The position numbers and the translations under genes are program-made. From an uncultured Haemophilus sp. (GTDB lineage Bacteria > Pseudomonadota > Gammaproteobacteria > Enterobacterales > Pasteurellaceae): 8,386 bases of DNA. Position 1 is the stretch's first letter. Each line of letters opens with the position of its first letter. The notes under the pieces are model-generated. The model was not told the origin of the DNA. It made no database searches and saw only the letters and a list, made by a program, of their open reading frames with translations. The stretch is from the NCBI GenBank assembly GCA_959600045.1, contig CAUGKJ010000031.1:1-8386 (forward strand), read 5' to 3'. Of this stretch, positions 1 to 6,414 are shown piece by piece.

Positions 1-20
1 AAAAGTATAAAAAATCGGCA

Positions 21-32
21 TATTCTACGCCC
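21..32 (+). promoter_or_regulatory. Possible rpsT promoter -10 with GC-rich discriminator
   Basis: TATTCT at 21-26 is followed directly by the GC-rich ACGCCC, the -10 plus discriminator layout typical of stringently controlled ribosomal promoters. The matching -35 would fall at about the first three bases and before the window, so it cannot be checked. TATAAA at 6-11 and CATAAT at 42-47 are alternative -10 elements. Low confidence. Confidence 0.3.
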
Positions 33-64
33 TTATTTTGTCATAATCATCTAACAGAAATTTT

Positions 65-69
65 AGGAG
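65..69 (+). promoter_or_regulatory. Shine-Dalgarno sequence that sets the rpsT start
   Basis: AGGAG lies 7 bases before the TTG at 77, a normal spacing. The in-frame TTG at 71 would be only one base away and cannot be the start. The site therefore decides for initiation at the second TTG. Confidence 0.85.
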
Positions 70-76
70 TTTGACC

Positions 77-340
77 TTGGCTAATATCAAGTCAGCAAAA
101 AAACGTGCGGTTCAATCTGAAAAACGCCGCCAACACAACGCAAGCCAACGCTCTATGATGCGTACTTACATCAAAAAAGTATATGCTCAAGTAGCAGCAG
201 GTGAAAAAGCAGCAGCTGAAGCAGCATTCGTTGAAATGCAAAAAGTTGTTGACCGTATGGCTTCTAAAGGCTTAATCCACGCTAACAAAGCAGCAAACCA
301 CAAAGCGAAATTAGCTGCTCAAATCAAAAAATTAGCGTAA
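77..340 (+). CDS. rpsT: 30S ribosomal protein S20
   Basis: S20 is a small basic primary-binding protein of the 30S subunit that contacts 16S rRNA. The product is 87 residues, the same length as E. coli S20, starts [10 protein letters not shown] and keeps the family signatures [25 protein letters not shown] and the C-terminal QIKKLA. It is Lys/Ala-rich and helical throughout. The start is the UUG at 77: it gives exactly the conserved N-terminus and sits 7 bases after AGGAG. The earlier in-frame TTG at 71 would add two residues absent from the family and is too close to the ribosome site. E. coli rpsT also starts with UUG, and there the weak start is part of translational feedback by S20; the same control is inferred here. 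The gene is monocistronic, with a terminator 26 bases after the stop. Confidence 0.97.
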   Translation: MANIKSAKKRAVQSEKRRQHNASQRSMMRTYIKKVYAQVAAGEKAAAEAAFVEMQKVVDRMASKGLIHANKAANHKAKLAAQIKKLA

Positions 341-366
341 TTAAAGCATTAAAACAGCTTAAAAAT

Positions 367-393
367 AAAACCGCACTTTGGTGCGGTTTTTGT
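367..393 (+). terminator. rpsT rho-independent terminator containing an uptake sequence
   Basis: A perfect 10-bp stem (367-376 with 381-390) and a TTTG loop run straight into a T-rich tail. The left arm and loop contain ACCGCACTT (370-378), the reverse of the uptake signal, so the transformation signal doubles as part of the terminator stem. The A run on the 5' side would give the reverse transcript a T tail as well. Confidence 0.9.
370..378 (-). repeat. DNA uptake signal sequence (USS), copy 1
   Basis: Perfect AAGTGCGGT on the minus strand. In Haemophilus-type Pasteurellaceae this 9-mer marks self DNA for uptake during natural transformation. This copy is embedded in the rpsT terminator. 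Confidence 0.9.
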
Positions 394-433
394 TTGCCGT
401 AAACCGTCCTACCACAAACGCCCGATAACAAGC

Positions 434-461
434 TTGCATTCCCCCCTTTAACCTGTAAACT
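434..461 (+). promoter_or_regulatory. Possible rnr-rlmB promoter
   Basis: TTGCAT (434-439) and TAAACT (456-461) are separated by 16 bases and lie between the rpsT terminator and rnr. A second possible -10, TAAAAT, is at 486-491 but has no good -35. The rest of the 341-500 gap shows no gene. Neither candidate is strong. Confidence 0.3.
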
Positions 462-500
462 ACCCCACAAGTTAAAAATTAATCATAAAATAAACTATAT

Positions 501-2846
501 ATGACCAAAAAATCTTTTAAAAAAGCGGATCCGAATTATCAAAAAGAATTAGCCAAATACGGTAATCCGATCCCAAGCAGAGACTACATTCTGCAAATTA
601 TTCGTGAAAATAATGCCCCAATGAGTCGGGAAGAAATTCTGACCGCACTTTCAATTAAAAGTGACGAACAACAAGAAGCTATGCGCCGCCGCTTGCGTGC
701 CATGGAAAATGATGGACAGTTAGTTTTCACTAAACGTAAACGCTATGCCTTGCCTGAAAAACTAGATTTATTCAAAGGCATGGTCATCGGCCATCGCGAA
801 GGCTATGGCTTTTTACAAGTCGAAGGTAAAAAAGAGGATCTCTTTATTCCTAATCACCAAATGCAACGTGTAATGCACGGTGATTTTGTATTAGCCCAAC
901 CTGCAGGCGTGGATCGCCGTGGTCGTCGTGAAGTCCGTATTGTTCGCGTACTTGAAAGTCGTAAAAAACAAATTGTCGGCCGTTTCTTCTTAGAAAATGG
1001 CTTTAGCTATGTGGTGCCTGATGATAGCCGTATTGGACGAGATATTTTAGTCCCTAATGAACATCGCAATGGTGCCCGAATGGGGCAAGTTGTCGTGGTT
1101 GAATTGCAGGAACGATCTTCCTCCTTCACTCAACCTATTGGCATCATCACCGAAATTCTGGGTGACAATATGGCAAAAGGGATGGAAGTGGAGATTGCTC
1201 TTCGTAATCATGACATTCCTCACCAATTCCCAAGTGCAGTCGAAAAATACGTTAAAAAATTCACCGAAGAAGTGCCTGAAGAAGCTAAAAAAGGCCGTGT
1301 GGATTTACGCAATCTGCCACTGGTGACCATTGATGGTGAAGATGCACGCGATTTTGATGATGCCGTATATTGCGAAAAAAGTGGTAAAGGCTGGAAACTT
1401 TGGGTGGCAATTGCCGATGTCAGCTACTATGTGCGTTTACGTTCTGCATTAGATACTGAAGCTTATAACCGTGGTAACTCCGTTTACTTTCCGAATCGTG
1501 TTGTGCCAATGTTACCGGAGGTTTTATCCAACGGATTGTGTTCACTGAATCCACAAGTTGATCGCTTGTGTATGGTATGTGAAATGCACATTTCTGCCAA
1601 AGGTAAACTCACGGACTATCGTTTTTATGAAGCGGTAATGAATTCTCATGCACGTTTAACCTATACGAAAGTCGCGGCGATTTTAGACGGCGATGATGAG
1701 CTCCGCACGCGTTATCAAGGGCTAGTACCACATTTAGAAGAATTGCATCACCTCTATCAAGCGTTACTCAATGCACGCAAACAACGTGGTGCTATCGATT
1801 TTGAAACCATTGAAACCAAATTTATTTTCAATGCCATGGGACGAATTGATCGCATTGAACCTGTTGTGCGAAATGATGCTCACAAAATCATTGAAGAATG
1901 CATGATTCTTGCAAATATTGCTGCAGCAAACTTTATGGAAAAACATAAAGAGCCAGCACTCTATCGTATTCATGCCGCTCCGAGTGAAGAAAAACTGACG
2001 TCTTTCCGCGCATTCTTAAGTGAATGCGGTTTAAGCCTTGAAGGCGGCATGAAACCGACCACAAAAGATTATGCGAAATTGTTAGAGCAAGTAAAAGATC
2101 GCCCGGATCACGAGCTTATCCAAACCATGTTACTTCGCTCATTAAGCCAAGCGGTTTATCATGCGGATAATATTGGCCACTTTGGTTTGGCTTTAGAGGA
2201 ATATGCACACTTCACTTCCCCGATTCGTCGTTATCCGGATTTAACCCTTCATCGTGGGATTAAGTATTTATTAGCGAAAGAAAAAGGCGCTAAACGTAAA
2301 ACGACGGATACTGGCGGCTATCATTATTCTTTTGATGAAATGGATTTATTAGGCGATCACTGCTCGATGACAGAACGCCGTGCCGATGATGCCACTCGCG
2401 AAGTAGCAGATTGGCTGAAATGTGAATATATGCAAGATCATGTGGGTGCTGAATTTAGCGGAGTGATCTCATCTGTAACGGGCTTTGGCTTATTCGTACG
2501 TTTAGATGATTTATTCATTGACGGCTTAGTCCATATTTCCACTTTAGATAACGACTACTATCAATTTGATGCGGCAAAACAACGTTTAATCGGTGAAAAT
2601 AGTGGTATGATTTATCGCCTTGGCGATAAAGTCAAAATTCGCGTAGTCGCCGTTCATTTAGAACAAAAAATGGTGGATTTCAGTTTAGTCGAAAGCACTC
2701 GAAAACCGCGTCGTGTTGGCAAAACAGCGAAACAAAAAGCGAAAAAAGTGTTTAAGGAACTGCCACCTAAAGCGTCAAAAAAACGTAAAAGTGCGGTTAA
2801 AAATAAAGATGTTTCGAAGAAACCGACGAGAAAACGGAAAAAATAA
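501..2846 (+). CDS. rnr: Ribonuclease R (3'-5' exoribonuclease, RNB family)
   Basis: RNase R processively degrades structured RNA from the 3' end and acts in rRNA quality control, mRNA decay and trans-translation. The 781 residues follow the family order: N-terminal winged-helix region (about 20-85, with [15 protein letters not shown]), cold-shock RNA-binding domains (from about 91, GYGFLQVEG), RNB catalytic domain (about 265-590), S1 domain (649-730, from [15 protein letters not shown]) and a Lys/Arg-rich tail (731-781). The metal-binding site [11 protein letters not shown] places Asp278, Asp284, Asp286 and Asp287, matching the catalytic aspartates of E. coli RNase R (272, 278, 280, 281). 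The motif [14 protein letters not shown] begins at residue 568. The basic tail is shorter than in E. coli (813 residues). The ATG at 501 fits the N-terminus expected for the family, but no clear Shine-Dalgarno sequence precedes it. The pair with rlmB, 16 bases downstream, is also found in E. coli. Confidence 0.97.
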   Translation: MTKKSFKKADPNYQKELAKYGNPIPSRDYILQIIRENNAPMSREEILTALSIKSDEQQEAMRRRLRAMENDGQLVFTKRKRYALPEKLDLFKGMVIGHREGYGFLQVEGKKEDLFIPNHQMQRVMHGDFVLAQPAGVDRRGRREVRIVRVLESRKKQIVGRFFLENGFSYVVPDDSRIGRDILVPNEHRNGARMGQVVVVELQERSSSFTQPIGIITEILGDNMAKGMEVEIALRNHDIPHQFPSAVEKYVKKFTEEVPEEAKKGRVDLRNLPLVTIDGEDARDFDDAVYCEKSGKGWKLWVAIADVSYYVRLRSALDTEAYNRGNSVYFPNRVVPMLPEVLSNGLCSLNPQVDRLCMVCEMHISAKGKLTDYRFYEAVMNSHARLTYTKVAAILDGDDELRTRYQGLVPHLEELHHLYQALLNARKQRGAIDFETIETKFIFNAMGRIDRIEPVVRNDAHKIIEECMILANIAAANFMEKHKEPALYRIHAAPSEEKLTSFRAFLSECGLSLEGGMKPTTKDYAKLLEQVKDRPDHELIQTMLLRSLSQAVYHADNIGHFGLALEEYAHFTSPIRRYPDLTLHRGIKYLLAKEKGAKRKTTDTGGYHYSFDEMDLLGDHCSMTERRADDATREVADWLKCEYMQDHVGAEFSGVISSVTGFGLFVRLDDLFIDGLVHISTLDNDYYQFDAAKQRLIGENSGMIYRLGDKVKIRVVAVHLEQKMVDFSLVESTRKPRRVGKTAKQKAKKVFKELPPKASKKRKSAVKNKDVSKKPTRKRKK
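642..650 (-). repeat. DNA uptake signal sequence (USS), copy 2
   Basis: Perfect AAGTGCGGT on the minus strand, inside rnr. On the coding strand it reads Thr-Ala-Leu, a common way for this signal to be accommodated in a reading frame. Confidence 0.85.
2789..2797 (+). repeat. DNA uptake signal sequence (USS), copy 3
   Basis: Perfect AAGTGCGGT on the plus strand, the only copy in this orientation in the window. It encodes Lys-Ser-Ala-Val in the basic tail of RNase R and is followed by the A/T-rich tract (TAAAAATAAA) typical of the extended Haemophilus signal. Confidence 0.88.
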
Positions 2847-2862
2847 TAAATAAGAGAACCCT

Positions 2863-3603
2863 ATGTCAGAAAATATCTATGGTATCCATGCTGTAAACAG
2901 CATTTTAGCAAATAGCCCTGAGCGTTTAATTGAAGTATTTGTGCTGAAAGGCCGTGAAGATAAACGCCTACAACCCTTACTCAATGAGCTCTATGCTTTA
3001 GGCATTGCGGTGCAATTTGTTAATCGTCAAACATTAGATAAAAAATCCAATGGTGAAGTGCATCAAGGTGTGATTGCTCGTGTGCAAGAAGCGAAAGAGC
3101 TAAATGAACATGATCTGGATGAACTCCTTACTCGTAAACAAAATCCACTTTTATTAGTGCTTGATGGCGTGACGGATCCCCATAACCTAGGGGCCTGTCT
3201 ACGTACTGCTGATGCTGCCGGTGTGAGCGCTGTTATTGTGCCAAAAGATAAATCCGCTCAACTCACTTCTATCGCACGTAAAGTGGCTTGCGGTGCTGCA
3301 GAGACTGTGCCATTAATTCGTGTGACTAACTTAGCGCGTACTTTGCGAGATCTACAACAAAATCATAATATTTGGGTAGTAGGTACGGCCGGCGAAGCAA
3401 CAGAAACTATTTATCAAAGTAAACTTACTGGTTCTCTTGCCTTAGTGATGGGGGCCGAAGGTGAAGGCATGCGTCGTCTTACTCGTGAACATTGTGATCA
3501 ACTCATTAGTATTCCAATGGCGGGCTCAGTTTCATCCCTCAACGTTTCCGTTGCGACGGGTGTATGTTTATTTGAAATTGTGAGACAACGTCTTGCAGCC
3601 TAA
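2863..3603 (+). CDS. rlmB: 23S rRNA (guanosine-2251-2'-O)-methyltransferase
   Basis: This SPOUT-superfamily enzyme transfers a methyl group from S-adenosylmethionine to the ribose of G2251 in the peptidyl-tRNA loop of 23S rRNA. At 246 residues it is close to E. coli RlmB (243) and starts almost identically ([11 protein letters not shown]). The N-terminal substrate-binding domain covers about residues 1-90. The three trefoil-knot motifs are present: [14 protein letters not shown] (107-120), [10 protein letters not shown] (194-203) and [17 protein letters not shown] (217-233). It is cotranscribed with rnr: the gap is 16 bases and carries a weak AAGAGA ribosome site (2852-2857). This joins 23S rRNA modification with an exonuclease active in rRNA quality control. 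It ends before a bidirectional terminator shared with brnQ. Confidence 0.97.
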   Translation: MSENIYGIHAVNSILANSPERLIEVFVLKGREDKRLQPLLNELYALGIAVQFVNRQTLDKKSNGEVHQGVIARVQEAKELNEHDLDELLTRKQNPLLLVLDGVTDPHNLGACLRTADAAGVSAVIVPKDKSAQLTSIARKVACGAAETVPLIRVTNLARTLRDLQQNHNIWVVGTAGEATETIYQSKLTGSLALVMGAEGEGMRRLTREHCDQLISIPMAGSVSSLNVSVATGVCLFEIVRQRLAA

Positions 3604-3620
3604 AAATACGTGAAAAAACG

Positions 3621-3629
3621 ACCGCACTT
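3621..3629 (-). repeat. DNA uptake signal sequence (USS), copy 4
   Basis: Perfect AAGTGCGGT on the minus strand, intergenic, between the rlmB stop and the terminator hairpin. Unlike copy 1 it is beside the stem rather than part of it. Confidence 0.88.
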
Positions 3630-3635
3630 GATATA

Positions 3636-3667
3636 AAAAATGCCGATAAATCATTATCGGCATTTTT
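3636..3667. terminator. Bidirectional terminator between rlmB and brnQ
   Basis: A perfect 14-bp inverted repeat (3636-3649 with 3654-3667) encloses a 4-base loop, ATCA. The stem has a GC-containing core (TGCCGAT) flanked by A5 and T5, so both transcripts end in a U run. It lies 32 bases after the rlmB stop and directly abuts the brnQ stop codon at 3669-3671. Confidence 0.92.
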
Positions 3668-3668
3668 A

Positions 3669-4970
3669 TTATTTTGAAATGGTTTTCCCGAATATCATAG
3701 AAAGCACTAAAGTACATAATGCAGGTACAAGCCACGCAAGCCCTTGTGAATAGAGCGGGAAATGAGTCATGATTTGATGTAAGCCTTCCGGCAACATATC
3801 CAAGTTTTTCAAGCTATCAATTAAACTAAAACAAACTGTCACAAAAATAGTGGTGTAATAGCTCAATCGAATAGAAGGCAATTTATTACGCACAAGCTGT
3901 AAAAGCACTAACATGATCGCCATTGGGTAAATCAACAACAAGGCAGGAATCGTCACTCGGAGTAATTTTGTTAAGCCATATTGTGAAATAATTGTCGTCA
4001 TGGCGGTGAAGAAGACGATCCAAAATGGATAGGAAAAACGTGTCGAAAACTTGGAGAAATAATCACCACAAGCACTGGTTACGCCCACTAATGTAGTTAA
4101 GCTTGCTAAAGTGATAATACCCGCCATAATCCAGGTTCCCGACGTACCAAATAAACTGTTCACATAACGAGAGAAGATTTGGCCGCCATTTGTTGCACCT
4201 TGTGCCACAGCATCAGAAGTCGCCCCTAAATAGAATAAGGCAAAATATAAACAACCTAATAAAATGACAGAAACAAAGCCCGCTGAAATCGTATATTGAA
4301 CAATCTTTTGTGGATTAGTCACATTTTTAGCAGACAACGCCCGTGCAACAATACCACCAAAGGCAATCGCAGCCAGAACATCCATCGTTTGATAACCACT
4401 AATTAATCCTGTAGTTAATGCTGAATTCTCGGCATACGCCTGCGACGGAGCAACAATGTCAGAAAGAGGTGAAACAAAAACCGTGATCCCAACAACGAGT
4501 AATAATACCAACAATGCCGGCGTCATCACTTCACCCACTGTTGAAATAATGGTACTTGGGCGAATCATGAATCCCATGGCGATAATATTAAAGATCACAG
4601 AGAAAATAAGACGTGTCGTCGCACTATCTTCAATGAGCCCCAATGGTAGCCATGCCATTTCATAAGCGACATTGGTAATTCGAGGCATTGCAAAGGTTGA
4701 ACCGATGACTAAATAAAGAATGGTTAAAAAGGATACGCCTGCCCACTTGGGTAAGTCCTTAGTCAGTTCTTCGCCACGTCCTAACACTGACACAACAACC
4801 AATGTAATAAATGGCATAAGCACACCTGTTATCACAAACCCTAGCGAAGCTGTTGCCCAATGGTTACCTGCGGAGTACCCCTCCATCGGTGGGAAAATAA
4901 TATTTCCCGCGCCTAAAAATAAAGCAAAAATCATCATACCTAGTACGATGATGTCTTTTTTTGAAAACAT
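3669..4970 (-). CDS. brnQ: Branched-chain amino acid carrier (LIVCS family, BrnQ)
   Basis: BrnQ imports leucine, isoleucine and valine across the inner membrane by cation symport. The product is 433 residues (E. coli BrnQ 439) and almost entirely hydrophobic, consistent with the roughly 12 membrane helices of the family. The diagnostic N-terminal stretch ALFLGAGNIIFPP spans residues 16-28, followed by the conserved EGYSAGNHW. I place the start at the ATG complementary to 4968-4970, because MFSKKDIIVLG matches the family N-terminus and a GAG-type ribosome site lies 7 bases upstream. The frame stays open for 34 more codons upstream, but those run through the promoter region and read as non-conserved AT-rich filler. 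It is transcribed divergently from nhaA, with a probable CRP site between them. Confidence 0.95.
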   Translation of the reverse strand: MFSKKDIIVLGMMIFALFLGAGNIIFPPMEGYSAGNHWATASLGFVITGVLMPFITLVVVSVLGRGEELTKDLPKWAGVSFLTILYLVIGSTFAMPRITNVAYEMAWLPLGLIEDSATTRLIFSVIFNIIAMGFMIRPSTIISTVGEVMTPALLVLLLVVGITVFVSPLSDIVAPSQAYAENSALTTGLISGYQTMDVLAAIAFGGIVARALSAKNVTNPQKIVQYTISAGFVSVILLGCLYFALFYLGATSDAVAQGATNGGQIFSRYVNSLFGTSGTWIMAGIITLASLTTLVGVTSACGDYFSKFSTRFSYPFWIVFFTAMTTIISQYGLTKLLRVTIPALLLIYPMAIMLVLLQLVRNKLPSIRLSYYTTIFVTVCFSLIDSLKNLDMLPEGLHQIMTHFPLYSQGLAWLVPALCTLVLSMIFGKTISK

Positions 4971-4999
4971 AAGTATTCTCGAATAAATAAATTTTAAGG

Positions 5000-5029
5000 A
5001 TTTTACTATTAAATTGTTTTTTATTCCAA
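5000..5029 (-). promoter_or_regulatory. Candidate brnQ promoter
   Basis: On the minus strand, TTGGAA (5024-5029) and TAAAAT (5000-5005) are separated by 18 bases. Transcription would start near 4993, leaving a leader of about 23 bases. The CRP-like site at 5046-5061 would then be centred near -60.5, close to the classic class I activator position of -61.5. Confidence 0.4.
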
Positions 5030-5045
5030 AAATGAAAATAAATTT

Positions 5046-5061
5046 TGTGAAATAGATCACG
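5046..5061. promoter_or_regulatory. Probable CRP (cAMP receptor protein) binding site
   Basis: TGTGA-N6-TCACG matches the CRP consensus TGTGA-N6-TCACA at nine of ten core positions. It lies between the divergent brnQ and nhaA genes, centred near -60 from the proposed brnQ start and about 90 bases upstream of the proposed nhaA start. Sugar-starvation control of brnQ is inferred from placement only. Confidence 0.6.
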
Positions 5062-5088
5062 AAATCTATCACATCACGATTAAATCAC
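5056..5088 (-). repeat. Four GTGAT units in the brnQ-nhaA spacer
   Basis: ATCAC (GTGAT on the minus strand) occurs at 5056-5060, 5068-5072, 5073-5077 and 5084-5088, so the starts are 12, 5 and 11 bases apart. The first overlaps the right half of the CRP-like site. An inverted repeat, ATAGAT (5052-5057) with ATCTAT (5064-5069), overlaps the cluster. This could be an operator for a further regulator or degenerate CRP half-sites. Confidence 0.4.
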
Positions 5089-5091
5089 ACA

Positions 5092-5100
5092 TTATCCACA
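5092..5100 (+). promoter_or_regulatory. DnaA-box 9-mer
   Basis: TTATCCACA is a perfect match to the high-affinity DnaA box (TTATNCACA). It is a single copy with no cluster and no DNA-unwinding array, so it does not mark an origin. It could be a titration or regulatory site upstream of nhaA, or chance. Confidence 0.35.
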
Positions 5101-5128
5101 GCCTATTTTCCCTAAATTAGTAAATTTG

Positions 5129-5137
5129 TGATAGTAT
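5129..5137 (+). promoter_or_regulatory. Candidate nhaA extended -10 promoter
   Basis: TGATAGTAT is an extended -10 element (TG-N-TAGTAT, with TAGTAT at 5132-5137). No good -35 is seen at the proper distance, which extended -10 promoters tolerate. Transcription would start near 5144 and give a leader of about 36 bases. Confidence 0.4.
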
Positions 5138-5167
5138 CCAGGCTCTATTATTTTTTATTACTTTTTT

Positions 5168-5174
5168 AGGAGAG
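5168..5174 (+). promoter_or_regulatory. nhaA Shine-Dalgarno sequence before two overlapping ATGs
   Basis: AGGAGAG is a strong ribosome site. From AGGAG it is 7 bases to the nhaA ATG at 5180 but only 3 to an out-of-frame ATG at 5176, which would encode just three codons (ATG AAT GAA) before TAA. Spacing selects the start at 5180. Confidence 0.8.
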
Positions 5175-5179
5175 AATGA

Positions 5180-6364
5180 ATGAATAAACTGAGTTTGATT
5201 CAACAAATTCAGCGTTTTTTCAAATTGGAATCAGCTGGCGGAATTTTATTACTTTTTTCAGCGGTAGTCGCAATGCTATTAGCCAACTCACCGCTTAATC
5301 AAACCTATAATGATTTTTTAAATTTACCAGTCAGCATTCAAGTAGGATCTTTTTCCATTGATAAAACCTTAATCCATTGGATTAACGATGGTTTTATGGC
5401 GGTATTCTTTGTTTTAGTAGGAATGGAAGTCAAAAAAGAATTATTTGAAGGCTCCCTTTCAAGCTATCAACAAGCGATTTTCCCCGCTATTGCAGCGGTG
5501 GGGGGAATGATTATTCCTGCATTAGTTTATGTATTTATCGCCCAACACGATCCCGCTTTAGCCGATGGCTGGGCTATTCCAATGGCAACAGACATTGCCT
5601 TTGCACTTGGAATCATGGCGTTATTAAGTAAACAAGTGCCACTCCCACTAAAAATCTTCTTACTTGCTTTAGCCATTATTGATGACTTAGGCGCCATTGT
5701 CGTTATTGCACTGTTTTTCTCACACGGATTAAGTGTACAAGCACTCATTTTTGCTGCAGTTGCTATTGTTGTACTTATCGCATTAAATCGCTTTAAAGTG
5801 ACCGCACTTTGTGCCTATATGCTGGTGGGAACAATCTTATGGGCTTCGGTATTAAAATCAGGCGTACATGCCACTCTTGCAGGGGTTATCATCGGATTTT
5901 GTATTCCATTGAAAGGCAAAAATGGCGAAACACCATTACACGACTTTGAGCACATTCTTGCCCCTTGGTCATCCTTTGTTATCCTGCCATTATTTGCGTT
6001 TGCTAATGCAGGTGTAAGCTTCGATGGCATTGATTTCAGCATGCTGACATCACCATTATTGCTCGCGATTTCTCTTGGCTTAATTATCGGAAAACCACTC
6101 GGCGTATTTGGTTTCAGTTATCTTTCCGTTAAACTTGGCATTGCAAAACTTCCACAAGGCATCAACTTCAAACAAATTTTTGCCGTGGCAATTTTGTGTG
6201 GTATCGGTTTCACCATGTCGATGTTCTTAGCCAGCCTTGCCTTCAATGCCGATGCAGGTGAAAGCATTAACGCCCTTTCTCGCTTAGGGATCTTATTAGG
6301 TTCTACTGTTTCTGCGATTGTGGGGTATATGGCGTTGAAAGCCACAACAAGGTTACCGAAATAA
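5180..6364 (+). CDS. nhaA: Na+/H+ antiporter NhaA
   Basis: NhaA is an inner-membrane electrogenic exchanger (2 H+ in per Na+ or Li+ out) for sodium and alkaline-pH tolerance. The product is 394 residues (E. coli NhaA 388) with about 12 hydrophobic segments. All key residues are found with a constant offset of +5 from E. coli: Asp138 in ATDIAFALG (E. coli Asp133), the ion-binding pair Asp168-Asp169 in AIIDDLGAI (163/164), His230 in GVHATLAG (225, linked to pH response) and Lys305 in GKPLG (300). The protein should therefore be active. The start at ATG 5180 follows AGGAGAG. E. coli nhaA is followed by its activator gene nhaR. Here a terminator and an unrelated convergent gene follow, so control must differ. 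Confidence 0.97.
   Translation: MNKLSLIQQIQRFFKLESAGGILLLFSAVVAMLLANSPLNQTYNDFLNLPVSIQVGSFSIDKTLIHWINDGFMAVFFVLVGMEVKKELFEGSLSSYQQAIFPAIAAVGGMIIPALVYVFIAQHDPALADGWAIPMATDIAFALGIMALLSKQVPLPLKIFLLALAIIDDLGAIVVIALFFSHGLSVQALIFAAVAIVVLIALNRFKVTALCAYMLVGTILWASVLKSGVHATLAGVIIGFCIPLKGKNGETPLHDFEHILAPWSSFVILPLFAFANAGVSFDGIDFSMLTSPLLLAISLGLIIGKPLGVFGFSYLSVKLGIAKLPQGINFKQIFAVAILCGIGFTMSMFLASLAFNADAGESINALSRLGILLGSTVSAIVGYMALKATTRLPK
5801..5809 (-). repeat. DNA uptake signal sequence (USS), copy 5
   Basis: Perfect AAGTGCGGT on the minus strand, inside nhaA. It reads Thr-Ala-Leu within a hydrophobic segment, the same reading as copy 2. Confidence 0.85.
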
Positions 6365-6378
6365 TTACATATTAATAA

Positions 6379-6409
6379 AAAATCCTTTGCCACTTTAGCA
6401 AAGGATTTT
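6379..6409. terminator. Bidirectional terminator between nhaA and the DUF2827-like gene
   Basis: A perfect 12-bp inverted repeat (6379-6390 with 6398-6409) with a 7-base loop, CACTTTA. An A run precedes it and C plus T6 follow, so it can serve nhaA on the plus strand and the convergent gene on the minus strand. It begins 14 bases after the nhaA stop and ends 5 bases from the stop codon of the other gene. Confidence 0.9.
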
Positions 6410-6414
6410 CTTTT

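Noticed and set aside
71..76. TTG at 71 as the start of rpsT
   Set aside because: It is only one base from AGGAG and would add two residues absent in S20 proteins.
4456..4986. Plus-strand reading frames opposite brnQ
   Set aside because: They are antisense to a well-conserved transporter gene, with no ribosome sites or recognisable domains.
4971..5072. A 34-codon N-terminal extension of BrnQ
   Set aside because: The extension is AT-rich, non-conserved and overlaps the CRP-like site and candidate promoter. The internal start MFSKKDIIVLG matches the family and has a ribosome site.
5046..5100. A replication origin
   Set aside because: There is only one DnaA box, with no cluster, no unwinding repeats and no dnaA, dnaN, gidA or similar origin neighbours.
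5527..6393. Minus-strand reading frames opposite nhaA
   Set aside because: They are antisense shadows; one runs through the shared terminator, and none shows conserved features.
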